NCBI RefSeq assembly: GCF_021290925.1
Contig: NZ_JAJSLX010000001.1
Location: 1,612,001 to 1,676,000, forward strand
Origin: Sessilibacter corallicola
GTDB lineage: Bacteria > Pseudomonadota > Gammaproteobacteria > Pseudomonadales > Cellvibrionaceae
Length of the DNA: 64,000 nucleotides
Reading direction: 5' to 3'
A program made the position numbers and the translations under genes. Each line of letters opens with the position of its first letter. The first letter of the stretch is position 1. Below the pieces are notes generated by a model. It made no database searches and had not been told where the DNA came from. It saw nothing but the letters and a program-made list of their open reading frames with translations. Shown in pieces: positions 53,514-63,137 of this stretch.

Positions 53514-55139
53514 TCATAAAATCCAAAGTAAACCAAGTAATGCAAAAAACCAAGCGATTAACCACACACTTTGTACATACCAATTGATATTGGCATGATC
53601 ATTTAAAATGTCTTGAGAGCTTATCAAGGTTATTTGACCAGAATTTGAAGGATTAAATTCGAGTTTGAAAACCGACGAATAATGCCCAAGCGAAATAACT
53701 CCCAGAGTCACAAAAAAGCCGAGCGGGTTCCACCACAGCCAGGAAATATCCGGAGCCAATTGCCACAGCATGCCGTTGACGATAATTCCCAATACCAAAC
53801 CAAAACATGCGAATAAACCGTGACGATTTTTAAATACGAGTGCACCGGTAAATACCGCGAGAATAGAGCCGTTCGCCAACGAGCCAATTTTGTTGATTGC
53901 CTCTAATACCGTTGGTGCAATATCACCGACAAAAAACGCCATGGTTAAGGTGATGATTCCCCAAATAACAGTAATCAAGCGAGATAGCCAAAGTTCTTGC
54001 TGATGACTTAATGGCGAGGAGCGAAAGCGAACAACAAAGTCTTCCATGGTGGTTGCGCTTAAGGAATTTAATACTGAATCCAACGACGACATCGCCGCGG
54101 CAAATAAAGCCACCAAGCCTAAGCCAACTAAACCGATGGGCAACTCAGAAATCATAAACGCGGGAACGGCTAAATTGTATTGCGGTGTTCCGTTTTCGGT
54201 GGTGGGTAAAAGATTTAAAAATTCGGGATTATTTACCGCAAACACCGCAATGCCGACGCCGACAAAACAGTACAACAACACCAGCGGAAAGCGCAGTAAA
54301 CCGTTAATCAATAAGGATTGATTGGTGGTATCAATATTTTTGGTACTCAATTCTCGTTGTACCTGGCTTTGATCACACCCGTAATAAGCCAAATACAAAA
54401 ATAAACCGCCAAATAACATCGGCCAAAAGGCAAAGGTCTGGCCGTCTCCGAACCCGTGGTGTGCAAAATCCAAGGCGTTTAAACGTTCTTCGGGCACGGT
54501 GTGAATTAATTGTGTGAAGCCGCCTGAGTCGGTTAAGAGAATAAAAAATAAAATCACCAACACGGCCACCAAAATCAGCATTTGGATGACATCGCTGTAG
54601 ATAACACCCTTAATGCCGCCAAAGACATCGTAAACAACCGTAAACACCCCCAGAATGACCACCGACCAAAAAAAGCCAATTCCAGTGATGAGATCGACAA
54701 CAATGGCAATGCTGTAGACGGTAACGGCGGTGGCAAACGCACGCACCCATAAAAACAAACCACTGAGCAATAACCGAGTTTTTAAATCGTAGCGGTGCTC
54801 GATAAATTCATACACAGATACCAGCTTTAATTGCCGCAGCATGGGCATCAAAACCAGCATCAGGCCAATCATTGCCAACGGTAGGGCTAATTCATACTGC
54901 AACCACACCAAACCACCGCCGGCGGCGAAGGCGACAAACGCAGGTGCGCCTAAAATGCTGTTGGTCGAGCACTGGGTTGCCAATATTGAAATCGCCACCG
55001 GCCAAGGGCCAATGGCGCGACCACCGACGTAATAATCGGCGCGGTCTTCTTGTGTGCGCGACAGCCACACCGCCATTGCCATTAAGCCAAATAGGTAAGT
55101 GCCAATCACCCACCAATCCACAACTGAGATGTGCGCCAT
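53514..55139 (-). CDS. Sodium:solute symporter (SSS family)
   Basis: A membrane transporter of 541 residues with about 13-14 hydrophobic segments. It shows SSS-family features: the N-terminal DWWVIGTYLFGLMAMAVWLSR, DYYVGGRAIGPWPVAISILATQCSTNSILGAPAF, and FAAAMSSLDSVLNSLSATTMEDF in helix 8 with the sodium-binding Ser residues. The start at 55139 has AAGGA before it; a TTG three codons upstream is the alternative. It takes up a sugar or other organic solute with sodium. It is divergent from the TonB receptor gene. Confidence 0.9.
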   Translation of the reverse strand: MAHISVVDWWVIGTYLFGLMAMAVWLSRTQEDRADYYVGGRAIGPWPVAISILATQCSTNSILGAPAFVAFAAGGGLVWLQYELALPLAMIGLMLVLMPMLRQLKLVSVYEFIEHRYDLKTRLLLSGLFLWVRAFATAVTVYSIAIVVDLITGIGFFWSVVILGVFTVVYDVFGGIKGVIYSDVIQMLILVAVLVILFFILLTDSGGFTQLIHTVPEERLNALDFAHHGFGDGQTFAFWPMLFGGLFLYLAYYGCDQSQVQRELSTKNIDTTNQSLLINGLLRFPLVLLYCFVGVGIAVFAVNNPEFLNLLPTTENGTPQYNLAVPAFMISELPIGLVGLGLVALFAAAMSSLDSVLNSLSATTMEDFVVRFRSSPLSHQQELWLSRLITVIWGIITLTMAFFVGDIAPTVLEAINKIGSLANGSILAVFTGALVFKNRHGLFACFGLVLGIIVNGMLWQLAPDISWLWWNPLGFFVTLGVISLGHYSSVFKLEFNPSNSGQITLISSQDILNDHANINWYVQSVWLIAWFFALLGLLWIL

Positions 55140-55326
55140 TGCTGCCAATCCTTATGAGCCGTCACTGATATTTACGGGGTTATTTTGATGATCACCGGCC
55201 CTGGTTATCCACAGGCAAATTGTCAGCCGACAGTGCCCGTTGCCTCGTGTTAACAGTGATTTTGTTATTCGTTGTACAAATATGGACGGATTTTAGGCGA
55301 TTTACAGTAATTTACTTGAACTAAAC

Positions 55327-55345
55327 ATTAATGAGAATTATTATT
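55327..55345 (+). promoter_or_regulatory. Fur box upstream of TonB receptor gene
   Basis: The 19 bases ATTAATGAGAATTATTATT match 14 of 19 positions of the Fur consensus. They lie 36 bases before the receptor ATG, where Fur would block transcription when iron is ample. Confidence 0.7.
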
Positions 55346-55380
55346 ATTTACATCTTTGTTTGAAAAATTAAGTGTTACCA

Positions 55381-57534
55381 ATGAGTTCCAGAAACAATTT
55401 ATCCTTTTGCCTTTCTTCTTTAACGCTGTCTTTGTTGTTGCCATGTTCCGTTTATGCCCAGCAAAACCAAGACGTCATCGAAGAAGTGAACGTCATTGGT
55501 AAGCTTACCGAGTTTGGTGCAACCAAGTCACGTATTCCTGTGGTGGAAACTTCGCGTTCGGTATCGATTGAAACCGCCGCCAACTTTTTGGAAAAAGGCG
55601 CACTGAATTTATCTCAGGTGGCGACCTATTCAGCGGGTGTATCCGGTGAAGCCTTTGGCTACGCCACTCGCGGCGACACCATTTATTCGCGCGGTGTGGC
55701 CATTCCTCGTTATCGCGATTCTATTCAGGAATTATTCGGCAGCTTTAATACCACCCGTGTCGAAACCTACGTGCTTGAGCAAGTAGAAATATTAAAGGGA
55801 CCGGCATCGGTACTTTATGGGCAAGGGACGCCCGGCGGCATCGTTAACGGCGTGTCGAAAACGCCTAAAGAAGATACCTTTCGAGAAATCTTTACCGAAG
55901 TGGGCAACAATGATCGCGTTGCCGGTGGTTTGGATTTTAACGGTAAATTGGACGACGACGGCAAATGGTTAGGTCGCTTTGTTGCCTACGGTCGCGAATC
56001 CGATACCCAGGTAGATTTTGTTAACGACGATACCTTCGTGTTTCTGCCGTCGGTAACCTACAAGCCAAACGACAATACTGAATTTACTGCCACTTATGAG
56101 TTTCATAAAACCGACAGCGTTACAGCAGCGCAGTTCGTGCCGGTTGAAGGAACGCTGTTCCCGATAGAAGGTGTTGGATTTATCGATCCAGACGTTTTTA
56201 TCGGTGTTCCAGGGTTTGATCGCTACGACTCTGAATCCGATCAAGTGAGCTTTTTAGCGAAGCACCAAATTAACGCTTGGTTGGGTGTCGAAGCGACCGC
56301 ATTGTACCGTTCCGGTGAGGTCGATTATCAACAGGCTTGGCCGACGTTTACCGGTGCTGGCAACAGCCGTTACCTCAATCAAATTATCGGTGCACCAGTT
56401 GCCACGCCAAGTACGGTCGCGAGAACTTTCTTCCAAACCACAAATACCTTCGATCAAGCGGCAGTAGATGTGCGTTTCTTATTTGATTTCACCACCGGAG
56501 ACTTAACCCACGAAGTCTTAGCCGGTGTTCAGTATCAAGACGTAGCGACCGATGACAGTCGCTCATTTATTGCTGCTGCCGGTATAGCGCAAGGTAACTT
56601 TGATTTTGTATTGGATTTGGCAAACCCGGTTTATAACGGCTTGTTTCCAGATCAAGCAGCTTTCGATGCGGCATTAGTGGATCGACCAGAGCAAACCGTT
56701 GAAGACATTGGTTTCTATATTTCTGACCAGATATCGTGGAATCAGTGGCGCTTCACCCTTGGTCTTCGATCCGACGAAGTCGACAATGAAGATGGCACAC
56801 GCACGCAAAGCGACGATGCCATTTCTACCAGTGTTGGAGCACTGTATCGATTTGAAAACGGACTTTCACCCTACATCAACTATTCGGAATCATTCGAAAC
56901 CGTTGTTGGCATTGACAGTGATGGCAATCAGCTAGAACCCGAAGAAGCAGAACAGTACGAAGTCGGCGTGAAATATGCCAGTAATGATGGTAAATCATTA
57001 GTGACGCTCGCCGCTTACGACATAAAAATTACTAACTTACCGAACCCGAATGCAACGCCGGTTTCCGCTGGGCAACAGCAAGGCGAAGCCAGCATCAAAG
57101 GTGTTGAACTAGAGGGGAGGGGTTATTGGGGTGACTTCTATTGGCAACTGGCTGCATCACTGTTAAATGCAAGGGACCCGAACGATTTTGCCCTGCAAGC
57201 CGTGGCCGAAAAACAAGCCAGCGCTTGGGTGACCTGGAAGCCAACCTTCGGCAATTTAACAGGTTTTAAAGCCGGTCTTGGTGTTCGATACTTCGGTGAA
57301 TCCGTTGCCGAAACGTTGATTAATCAAGATACAAATCCTGAATTATTAAAATACGTAACACCCAGTTACACCTTGGCGGATTTCATGATTGGTTATGAAT
57401 TCCCAAATTGGGACGTAACATTGAACGTGAGAAACCTGGAAGACAAAGAATATTTAACCTCTTGTTTAACCCGTGGCGATTGCTTCCCCGGTGTAAGACG
57501 GACCGCGGTCGCTAAAGTGACGTACAACTTCTAA
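55381..57534 (+). CDS. TonB-dependent siderophore receptor
   Basis: An outer-membrane receptor of 717 residues. A signal peptide ends at VYAQ, followed by a TonB-box-like stretch (DVIEEVNVIG). The plug domain has EQVEILKGPASVLYGQGTPGGIVN, and the barrel ends in VRNLEDKEYLTSCLTRGDCFPGVRRTAVAKVTYNF with a terminal Phe. The ATG at 55381 is preferred over a GTG three codons upstream. A Fur box upstream indicates iron control. It heads an operon with two membrane genes, the second a PepSY protein. Ligand probably ferric siderophore. Confidence 0.93.
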   Translation: MSSRNNLSFCLSSLTLSLLLPCSVYAQQNQDVIEEVNVIGKLTEFGATKSRIPVVETSRSVSIETAANFLEKGALNLSQVATYSAGVSGEAFGYATRGDTIYSRGVAIPRYRDSIQELFGSFNTTRVETYVLEQVEILKGPASVLYGQGTPGGIVNGVSKTPKEDTFREIFTEVGNNDRVAGGLDFNGKLDDDGKWLGRFVAYGRESDTQVDFVNDDTFVFLPSVTYKPNDNTEFTATYEFHKTDSVTAAQFVPVEGTLFPIEGVGFIDPDVFIGVPGFDRYDSESDQVSFLAKHQINAWLGVEATALYRSGEVDYQQAWPTFTGAGNSRYLNQIIGAPVATPSTVARTFFQTTNTFDQAAVDVRFLFDFTTGDLTHEVLAGVQYQDVATDDSRSFIAAAGIAQGNFDFVLDLANPVYNGLFPDQAAFDAALVDRPEQTVEDIGFYISDQISWNQWRFTLGLRSDEVDNEDGTRTQSDDAISTSVGALYRFENGLSPYINYSESFETVVGIDSDGNQLEPEEAEQYEVGVKYASNDGKSLVTLAAYDIKITNLPNPNATPVSAGQQQGEASIKGVELEGRGYWGDFYWQLAASLLNARDPNDFALQAVAEKQASAWVTWKPTFGNLTGFKAGLGVRYFGESVAETLINQDTNPELLKYVTPSYTLADFMIGYEFPNWDVTLNVRNLEDKEYLTSCLTRGDCFPGVRRTAVAKVTYNF

Positions 57535-57548
57535 TTATTGGATTTCTT

Positions 57549-58094
57549 ATGAACGCATGGGTTTTGGTTGGCTTAATTACGCAATTGGTTGGCATCTCGT
57601 GTTTCTACATGGCATGGAGAGGCCTGGTTAAAATAAAAAGTCTATTTACCTCGTTGGGCATCATCTTAGAAGTGTTAGGGATTCTTTTATGGTGCGAAGG
57701 TGTTGGCTACGAGTTTGGTATCGCACTGGGATTATTTAGCATTGCGGTAATTTCCTGGGCAATTATTGTCGGTCATAACTTTTCTGAAAAAGATTTAAAA
57801 CTCAAAGAAACGCAATGGCGCAATAACCATCCTGACCCTAAAAAAGTGTATCGATACTTTTTAAAATTTATTGTAGGTGTTTTATTGGCGGGCATTGCCA
57901 GCATTTTTATTGTTACCCTAATGATTCAAATGCTGCCTTGGGAATCCGCTAATCGCCTAGCGTTTGGGATTATTGCCTTACCGCTATTGTGGGGTGGCCT
58001 GTGTGTTTGGAGTTACGGTAAGAAGTCTCTCATTCAGCCATCAATCATTATGTTCACTGCAGCCAGCTTGTGTTCAATTAATTTAATTATTTAA
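57549..58094 (+). CDS. Membrane protein in iron-uptake operon
   Basis: A membrane protein of 181 residues with about five hydrophobic segments and a charged central loop (FSEKDLKLKETQWRNNHPDPKKVYRYF). No family recognised. It follows the receptor gene after 14 bases and precedes the PepSY gene by 12, so it probably takes part in siderophore-iron handling at the inner membrane. Confidence 0.7.
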   Translation: MNAWVLVGLITQLVGISCFYMAWRGLVKIKSLFTSLGIILEVLGILLWCEGVGYEFGIALGLFSIAVISWAIIVGHNFSEKDLKLKETQWRNNHPDPKKVYRYFLKFIVGVLLAGIASIFIVTLMIQMLPWESANRLAFGIIALPLLWGGLCVWSYGKKSLIQPSIIMFTAASLCSINLII

Positions 58095-58106
58095 TGCTTA
58101 AAAATT

Positions 58107-59582
58107 ATGGCAAATCCACCGGCAAACTTTGTTAAAACCTGCGCTGTCAGTCACTCCACATTAGGTTTATTTATAGCGGCTCTACTTTATTTAGTTTGCA
58201 TCAGTGGCAGCCTTGCAGTTTTTAAAGATGATATCGAACGCTGGGAACAACCCTTAGCGCAAGAAACGCAACTGCCGCCAATCTCTGCCATCGAAAAGAG
58301 TTTCAACGAGGCTTTAAACGACTCTCAAAAAGTCACGGAACACATGTATCTTGTGTTTCCGTCGGAGTCGTTGCCGCGTTACAAAATTGCCAGTGAAAAA
58401 GAAGGTTGGTATTTAAATGAAAGCGGCGAACCAGACGCATCTGCGTACACTTATTTTGCTGACTTATTAAGTCATTTACACACCTATTTACATCTTCCTT
58501 CGGCCATCGGTATTTATGTGGTCAGTTTGATGGGGATTCTACTGACCGCGTTAATTATTTCGGGTTTTCTATCGCACCCAAACATTATTAAAGACGCGTT
58601 TAAATGGCGCAAACAAAACAGTGCACGTTTGTATGAAACCGATTTGCACAATCGCTTGAGTGTGTGGGGCGCACCGTTTTATTTAATGCTTGCCATTACC
58701 GGCGCTTATTTTGGTTTTATTGGTTTACTGTTGGCAAGCTTTGCCCAATTCGAATACGACGGAGATCGACAAGCAGTCATTACTGAAGTGTTCGGTGAAG
58801 AACCCAAACTCACAGAACAACCCAAATACATACAACTCGAAAAAATCATTGATGCCGCCTCAGAAATAGATTCGGGTCAAAAGTTGTTTGCGGTAGTTCA
58901 CGACAGTGGCACCGACAGCCAATTTGTAGAGCTTTATATTCAACAAGCCAATCGCTTTTTGTATTCCGAGGTTTACCGCTTTGATGTCAACGGTAATTAC
59001 TTGGGCTCAGACGATTATCTCAATGGCAGTGTTGGTAAACAAATTGGCTTCTCAACTTATCGTTTGCACTTCGGTTTATTTTTCGGTTTTAGCGTAAAGC
59101 TTTTGTACTTCGTATTAGGCATGTGCCTAACCATGATTTGTGTCACCGGAGTGAATATCTGGCTGTTAAAAAGAAAACATCAAGACTTTGTAAACCCGTT
59201 GTGGGCAGCGGTAGTGTGGGGCGCGCCACTGAGCATTATCGTCGCTGCAATCAGTTCCTTGATATTGCATACCAGCTCAGCCGTGAGTTTTTGGCTGCCG
59301 TATGTTCTTTGTATGCTAGCCAGCCTTAGCTCGAAAAATGCCGCTGTATTCAAAAACCAGCTAATGATTGCCAATGCTGCATCAGCGATTTTATTACTGT
59401 TGGTTCATGTATCCCTATTCGGCTGGACATTATTTTCTCCCGCCTCCATTTTACTCACAGTAGCGCTAATAACTTATGTTGGTGTGCTCACTTATTTCTT
59501 AAATTATAAGAATCGTATTGGTGATGAAAAATCCGTGAGCAAAGATTTAGGCGATAAAAATACCGGTGTCGCATCAAGCTAG
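58107..59582 (+). CDS. PepSY-associated transmembrane protein
   Basis: An inner-membrane protein of 491 residues of the PepSY_TM family. It begins with VSHSTLGLFIAALLYLVCISGSLAVFKDDIERWEQP, has periplasmic PepSY-like parts, an HLHTYLHLPSAIGIYVVSLMGILL helix and STYRLHFGLFFGFSVKLLYFVLGMCLTMICVTG, with His residues that may bind heme. Members found beside TonB receptors are thought to reduce ferric siderophores in the periplasm. Last gene of the operon. Confidence 0.85.
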   Translation: MANPPANFVKTCAVSHSTLGLFIAALLYLVCISGSLAVFKDDIERWEQPLAQETQLPPISAIEKSFNEALNDSQKVTEHMYLVFPSESLPRYKIASEKEGWYLNESGEPDASAYTYFADLLSHLHTYLHLPSAIGIYVVSLMGILLTALIISGFLSHPNIIKDAFKWRKQNSARLYETDLHNRLSVWGAPFYLMLAITGAYFGFIGLLLASFAQFEYDGDRQAVITEVFGEEPKLTEQPKYIQLEKIIDAASEIDSGQKLFAVVHDSGTDSQFVELYIQQANRFLYSEVYRFDVNGNYLGSDDYLNGSVGKQIGFSTYRLHFGLFFGFSVKLLYFVLGMCLTMICVTGVNIWLLKRKHQDFVNPLWAAVVWGAPLSIIVAAISSLILHTSSAVSFWLPYVLCMLASLSSKNAAVFKNQLMIANAASAILLLLVHVSLFGWTLFSPASILLTVALITYVGVLTYFLNYKNRIGDEKSVSKDLGDKNTGVASS

Positions 59583-59664
59583 TTTGGTGAGTGTGATTCA
59601 GCTTAGAGTTTGTTAAGAATTTCTGATGAAATATGAATATTTTGGCAGGAATTATCGTCGGTCT

Positions 59665-59714
59665 AATAAGCGCTGCGAGTTCAATTAAATCTAAATTAAA
59701 TTGTAGCGCTTATT
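59665..59714. terminator. Long-loop inverted repeat between convergent operons
   Basis: Ten-base perfect arms AATAAGCGCT (59665-59674) and AGCGCTTATT (59705-59714) with a 30-base AT-rich loop, followed by GTTTTA on the plus strand. It lies between the PepSY gene and the convergent plsC and may end both transcripts. Confidence 0.5.
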
Positions 59715-59736
59715 GTTTTATCGTGTTAACTAAAAT

Positions 59737-60450
59737 CTAACTTTCAATCCGCTCCTGTTGCGCTTCAATCCAAGCTCTAACTTCCTCAGTTACTTCGCGA
59801 GAGGTCTTTCCTTCTGTTGAAATTGGCTCGCCAATAATGACAGAAACGGTTCCTGGAATTTTGCTGAATTCTTTATTAATCCAATAACTGCCTGCATTGT
59901 GAGCCACGGGAATAATTTCGGCGTTGGTGGCGAGTGCAATTTCGGCGCCGCTGCGTGCGTATTTGCCGGCGGTTTTTGGTTCGACTCGTGTACCTTCGGG
60001 AAAAACAATTAAGTTTCTGCCAGAGGCGACACACTGGGTGCCTAGTTGCTTAACTTGTTTCAGTGCTTGAATAGGGTTGGCGCGATCAATGGCGACGGGA
60101 TCGAGTCGACCAAGGCCCCAACCAAAAAACGGAATTTTTAATAATTCGTGTTTTAAAATGGTACTGGCGGGTTCAAATAACGTTTGCAGAAAAAATGTTT
60201 CCCACGCGCTTTGATGCTTTGCCATCACAACGTAACGTTTTGTGTTGTCAGGTAATTCACCGTCTATTTGATATTTAATTCCACAAATTGTTTTTGCCGC
60301 AAAAACAACGAAAAAATTCCAGCGATTAATAATGATTTGGGCACGGCTTTTCGGGAACACATAATAAAGCGTTACCGAAAAGGTGCCGAATACAAACGCT
60401 GAAAGCGCATAAACAATGTGAAATAAAACGGCGCGTAAAAAATTTATCAT
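59737..60450 (-). CDS. 1-acyl-sn-glycerol-3-phosphate acyltransferase (PlsC family)
   Basis: A membrane-associated acyltransferase of 237 residues that makes phosphatidic acid or a related lipid. The catalytic region is AKHQSAWETFFLQ (the H-x4-E variant of H-x4-D), with LGRLDPVAIDR and the substrate motif VFPEGTRVEP. An N-terminal hydrophobic segment anchors it. Its position after gyrB and before the gmhB-like gene and glyS corresponds to the acyltransferase next to gyrB in Pseudomonas. Confidence 0.9.
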   Translation of the reverse strand: MINFLRAVLFHIVYALSAFVFGTFSVTLYYVFPKSRAQIIINRWNFFVVFAAKTICGIKYQIDGELPDNTKRYVVMAKHQSAWETFFLQTLFEPASTILKHELLKIPFFGWGLGRLDPVAIDRANPIQALKQVKQLGTQCVASGRNLIVFPEGTRVEPKTAGKYARSGAEIALATNAEIIPVAHNAGSYWINKEFSKIPGTVSVIIGEPISTEGKTSREVTEEVRAWIEAQQERIES

Positions 60451-60519
60451 AAACCTAAACTGGTTCTGTGGTTGTTAACGTGTGTTCAGAGAATGCTAAA
60501 TTATCGGTCCACGGATGAA

Positions 60520-61038
60520 TTAATAGTGACAGATAATATGATCTACAGCTTGGCGAACGTCAGGAAAGGTTTCTACTGCTGAATCTGATTCTGTGTTTGC
60601 GGTGCGAATCCAAAAAGCTTGGGCACCGACTTTTTGCGCAAGCTCAATGTCGTCGTGGGTATTGGTCACGAGCAACATATCGGTTGCTGGCACTGAGAAT
60701 TCCAACTCAATGGCATCGATCAAGCCGGTGTTTGGCTTGCGGCAAGGGCATTGACTGTCTTCTGAGTGCGGGCAGTAGAAAATTGCTGAAATAGTACCAC
60801 CGCGATTTTCTACTAACTCGTTTAAGCGTGTGTGGATGGCTTCGAGTGTATCAAGCTCCAATTTGCCTTCAGCAATTTCTGGCTGATTGTTGGCAACCAC
60901 AAGTGTAAATCCAGCTTGGCTGAGCTTTGCCAAGGCTTCAATGGCGCCGGTAATGGGTCTCCAATCGGACAGCTGAGTGATACCGTTGTCGGTTGGCTCA
61001 TTCAGCAAGCCGTCGCGATTGAAGACTACAAGGCGCAT
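60520..61038 (-). CDS. GmhB-like HAD protein with lost catalytic residues
   Basis: A protein of 172 residues homologous to the heptose-1,7-bisphosphate 7-phosphatase GmhB by length, position and the zinc loop (Cys89, His91, Cys97, Cys99 in YCPHSEDSQCPCRKP). The HAD residues are changed, however: motif I is VVFNRDG with Asn7 where the nucleophile Asp should be, motif II is VVANNQPE with Asn50 instead of Thr/Ser, and motif IV is LVTNTHDD with Asn126 instead of the GD acid. It is therefore probably not an active phosphatase. The frame is intact, suggesting a retained non-catalytic role. It is next to glyS, as gmhB is in Pseudomonas. Confidence 0.8.
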   Translation of the reverse strand: MRLVVFNRDGLLNEPTDNGITQLSDWRPITGAIEALAKLSQAGFTLVVANNQPEIAEGKLELDTLEAIHTRLNELVENRGGTISAIFYCPHSEDSQCPCRKPNTGLIDAIELEFSVPATDMLLVTNTHDDIELAQKVGAQAFWIRTANTESDSAVETFPDVRQAVDHIICHY

Positions 61039-61061
61039 AAGGATGTCCAGATGATCAGTGC

Positions 61062-63137
61062 TTAAGCTTTTGCCGGAACAAGGTAAGAAATATCGGCCAC
61101 TTCTAAGAATAGGGCTCGAAGCTCTTTTAGTAAGGCTAGACGGTTATTGCGCAACGTCTCGTCTTCGGCCATTACCATAACCTGATCAAAAAACGCATCC
61201 ACAGGCTCGCGCAATTTAGATAACGCCGTTAACGCCTGCGCGTATTGGCTGTCGGCAAACAACGGAGTGACTTCAGCAGAGATCGACTCAACCGCTTGAG
61301 CGAGGTCTTTCTCGGCAGCTTCCACTAGGTGTGCTTGGGAAAGCGCACCGGGTTCGCTGTCTTGCTTGGCCAAAATATTGGATACACGCTTGTTGGCAGC
61401 GGCAAGTGAGGCGGCAGCATCGAGTTTAGAGAACTCAGCAACCGCAGCAATGCGCGCGTCGATATCGGTCGGTGTGGATAAGTTCTTGGCACTCACCGAT
61501 TGGAAAATCTCGGCGCTGATGTCGGCGTCTTCGTACCAGGCTTTTAAGCGCTCAATCATGTAGTTAAGCACGGTGGTGCTCAAGCCGTCGGATTTTGGCA
61601 GTTCTGGGTATTGGCTGATGGCCAATTCAAGCAGCTCGGCCAAATCTAGGCTGATCTTGTTTTCGATCAACAAGCGCAACACGGCAACACTGGCACGACG
61701 TAAAGCAAATGGGTCTTTCGAACCGGTAGGCTGTTCGCCAATACCAAAGATGCCTACTAAGGTGTCTAGGCGATCGGCCAGCGCAACGACGGTACCAATG
61801 TTTGATGCCGGTAATTTATCGCCTGCAAATTTCGGTAGATACTGCTCGGCCAAGGCTTCGGCAACTTCCGGTGCTTCACCTTGATTCAGCGCGTAGTAAC
61901 GACCAGCAATGCCTTGCATTTTGTCGAATTCGAGCACCATTTCCGAGGCCAAATCACTCTTTGAGAGGCTACCAGCGCGGGCGGCTTGTTCGCCGTTGTG
62001 ACCCAATTTTTCTGCGATGGCTTTGGCAAGGCCGGCAATGCGTTCGGTCTTTTCGAACACGGTGCCAAGCTTGGCTTGGAAAACGATGTTTTTCAGGCGC
62101 TCGCGGTAGTCATCAAGGGTGTGTTTTTTGTCGGTTTCAAAGAAGAAGGCGGCATCGGCCAAACGTGGGCGAATCACGCGCTCGTTACCGTCAATAACCG
62201 CTTCTGGGTTTTGGCTGACGATGTTGGCTACAGTGATAAAGTTGGGCAGCAATTTGCCGTTTTTATCCACCACGTGGAAATACTTCTGGTGTTCCGACAT
62301 GGAAGAAATCAGGGCTTCGGCCGGTACTTCCAAGAAGGATTCATCAAACTTACCGGTGAGCGCAACGGGCCATTCAACCAAGGCGGTTACTTCGTCGAGA
62401 AGGTCGTCTTCAATAACGGCAATACCGCCGATTTTTTCAGCCTCAGCTTCAACTTGTTTGCGAATGTCGGCTTGACGAATTTCGAAATCAGCTTGTACGA
62501 AAGCGGTTTCAGAGAGAGTGAGTGCATACTCACTTGGAGTGTTAATCGCCAAAGTTTGGTTGTAATGGAAGCGGTGACCGCGAGTTTCACGACCAGATTT
62601 CAATCCCAATACTTCACCTTCAACCACGTCGTTGCCAAACAACATCACTAACCAGTGCACCGGACGAACGAACTCCGTGCGTGTAGCGCCCCAGCGCATG
62701 CGCTTTGGAATCGGTAATTGTGCAAGGGATTGGCTGACGATATCGGTCAGTAATTCCGTGGTTTTCTCGCCACCAGAAATTTGAGTAAACGCCAGTTTCT
62801 CGACTTTACCGTCATTTTGCGTGCTTAATTCGTCGATGTTCAGACCGTTCTTTTTCGCGAACGCTTCTGCGGCTTTGGTGGGCTTGCCTTCGGCGTCAAA
62901 AGCGATTTTCGCTGGTGGGCCAAACATTAAGCTTTCTTTCTTTGGCGTGGTTTCGGCAAGACCAGTTACCAATACCGCCAAACGACGCGGGGCGGCGTAG
63001 GCTTTGATGCCTTCAAAGGAGAGATCGGCGCTTTTCAGGCCAGATTCGATTCCACTGGTGAAGGCATTCGACAGTGATTTAAGGGCTTTTGGTGGCAGCT
63101 CTTCGGTGCCGAGTTCTACTAGAAAATCTTGACTCAT
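61062..63137 (-). CDS. glyS: Glycyl-tRNA synthetase beta subunit
   Basis: The beta subunit of the tetrameric bacterial GlyRS, 691 residues, providing tRNA recognition. It begins [16 protein letters not shown], and has [27 protein letters not shown] and [29 protein letters not shown], all typical of GlyS. Its start overlaps the glyQ stop by four bases, so translation is coupled. Confidence 0.97.
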   Translation of the reverse strand: MSQDFLVELGTEELPPKALKSLSNAFTSGIESGLKSADLSFEGIKAYAAPRRLAVLVTGLAETTPKKESLMFGPPAKIAFDAEGKPTKAAEAFAKKNGLNIDELSTQNDGKVEKLAFTQISGGEKTTELLTDIVSQSLAQLPIPKRMRWGATRTEFVRPVHWLVMLFGNDVVEGEVLGLKSGRETRGHRFHYNQTLAINTPSEYALTLSETAFVQADFEIRQADIRKQVEAEAEKIGGIAVIEDDLLDEVTALVEWPVALTGKFDESFLEVPAEALISSMSEHQKYFHVVDKNGKLLPNFITVANIVSQNPEAVIDGNERVIRPRLADAAFFFETDKKHTLDDYRERLKNIVFQAKLGTVFEKTERIAGLAKAIAEKLGHNGEQAARAGSLSKSDLASEMVLEFDKMQGIAGRYYALNQGEAPEVAEALAEQYLPKFAGDKLPASNIGTVVALADRLDTLVGIFGIGEQPTGSKDPFALRRASVAVLRLLIENKISLDLAELLELAISQYPELPKSDGLSTTVLNYMIERLKAWYEDADISAEIFQSVSAKNLSTPTDIDARIAAVAEFSKLDAAASLAAANKRVSNILAKQDSEPGALSQAHLVEAAEKDLAQAVESISAEVTPLFADSQYAQALTALSKLREPVDAFFDQVMVMAEDETLRNNRLALLKELRALFLEVADISYLVPAKA

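Noticed and set aside
61986-62651. A 221-codon plus-strand frame opposite glyS
   Set aside because: It is a mirror frame of a clearly conserved gene and encodes no recognisable motif; similar long shadows occur opposite gyrB (39553-40074) and glmU (15029-15358).
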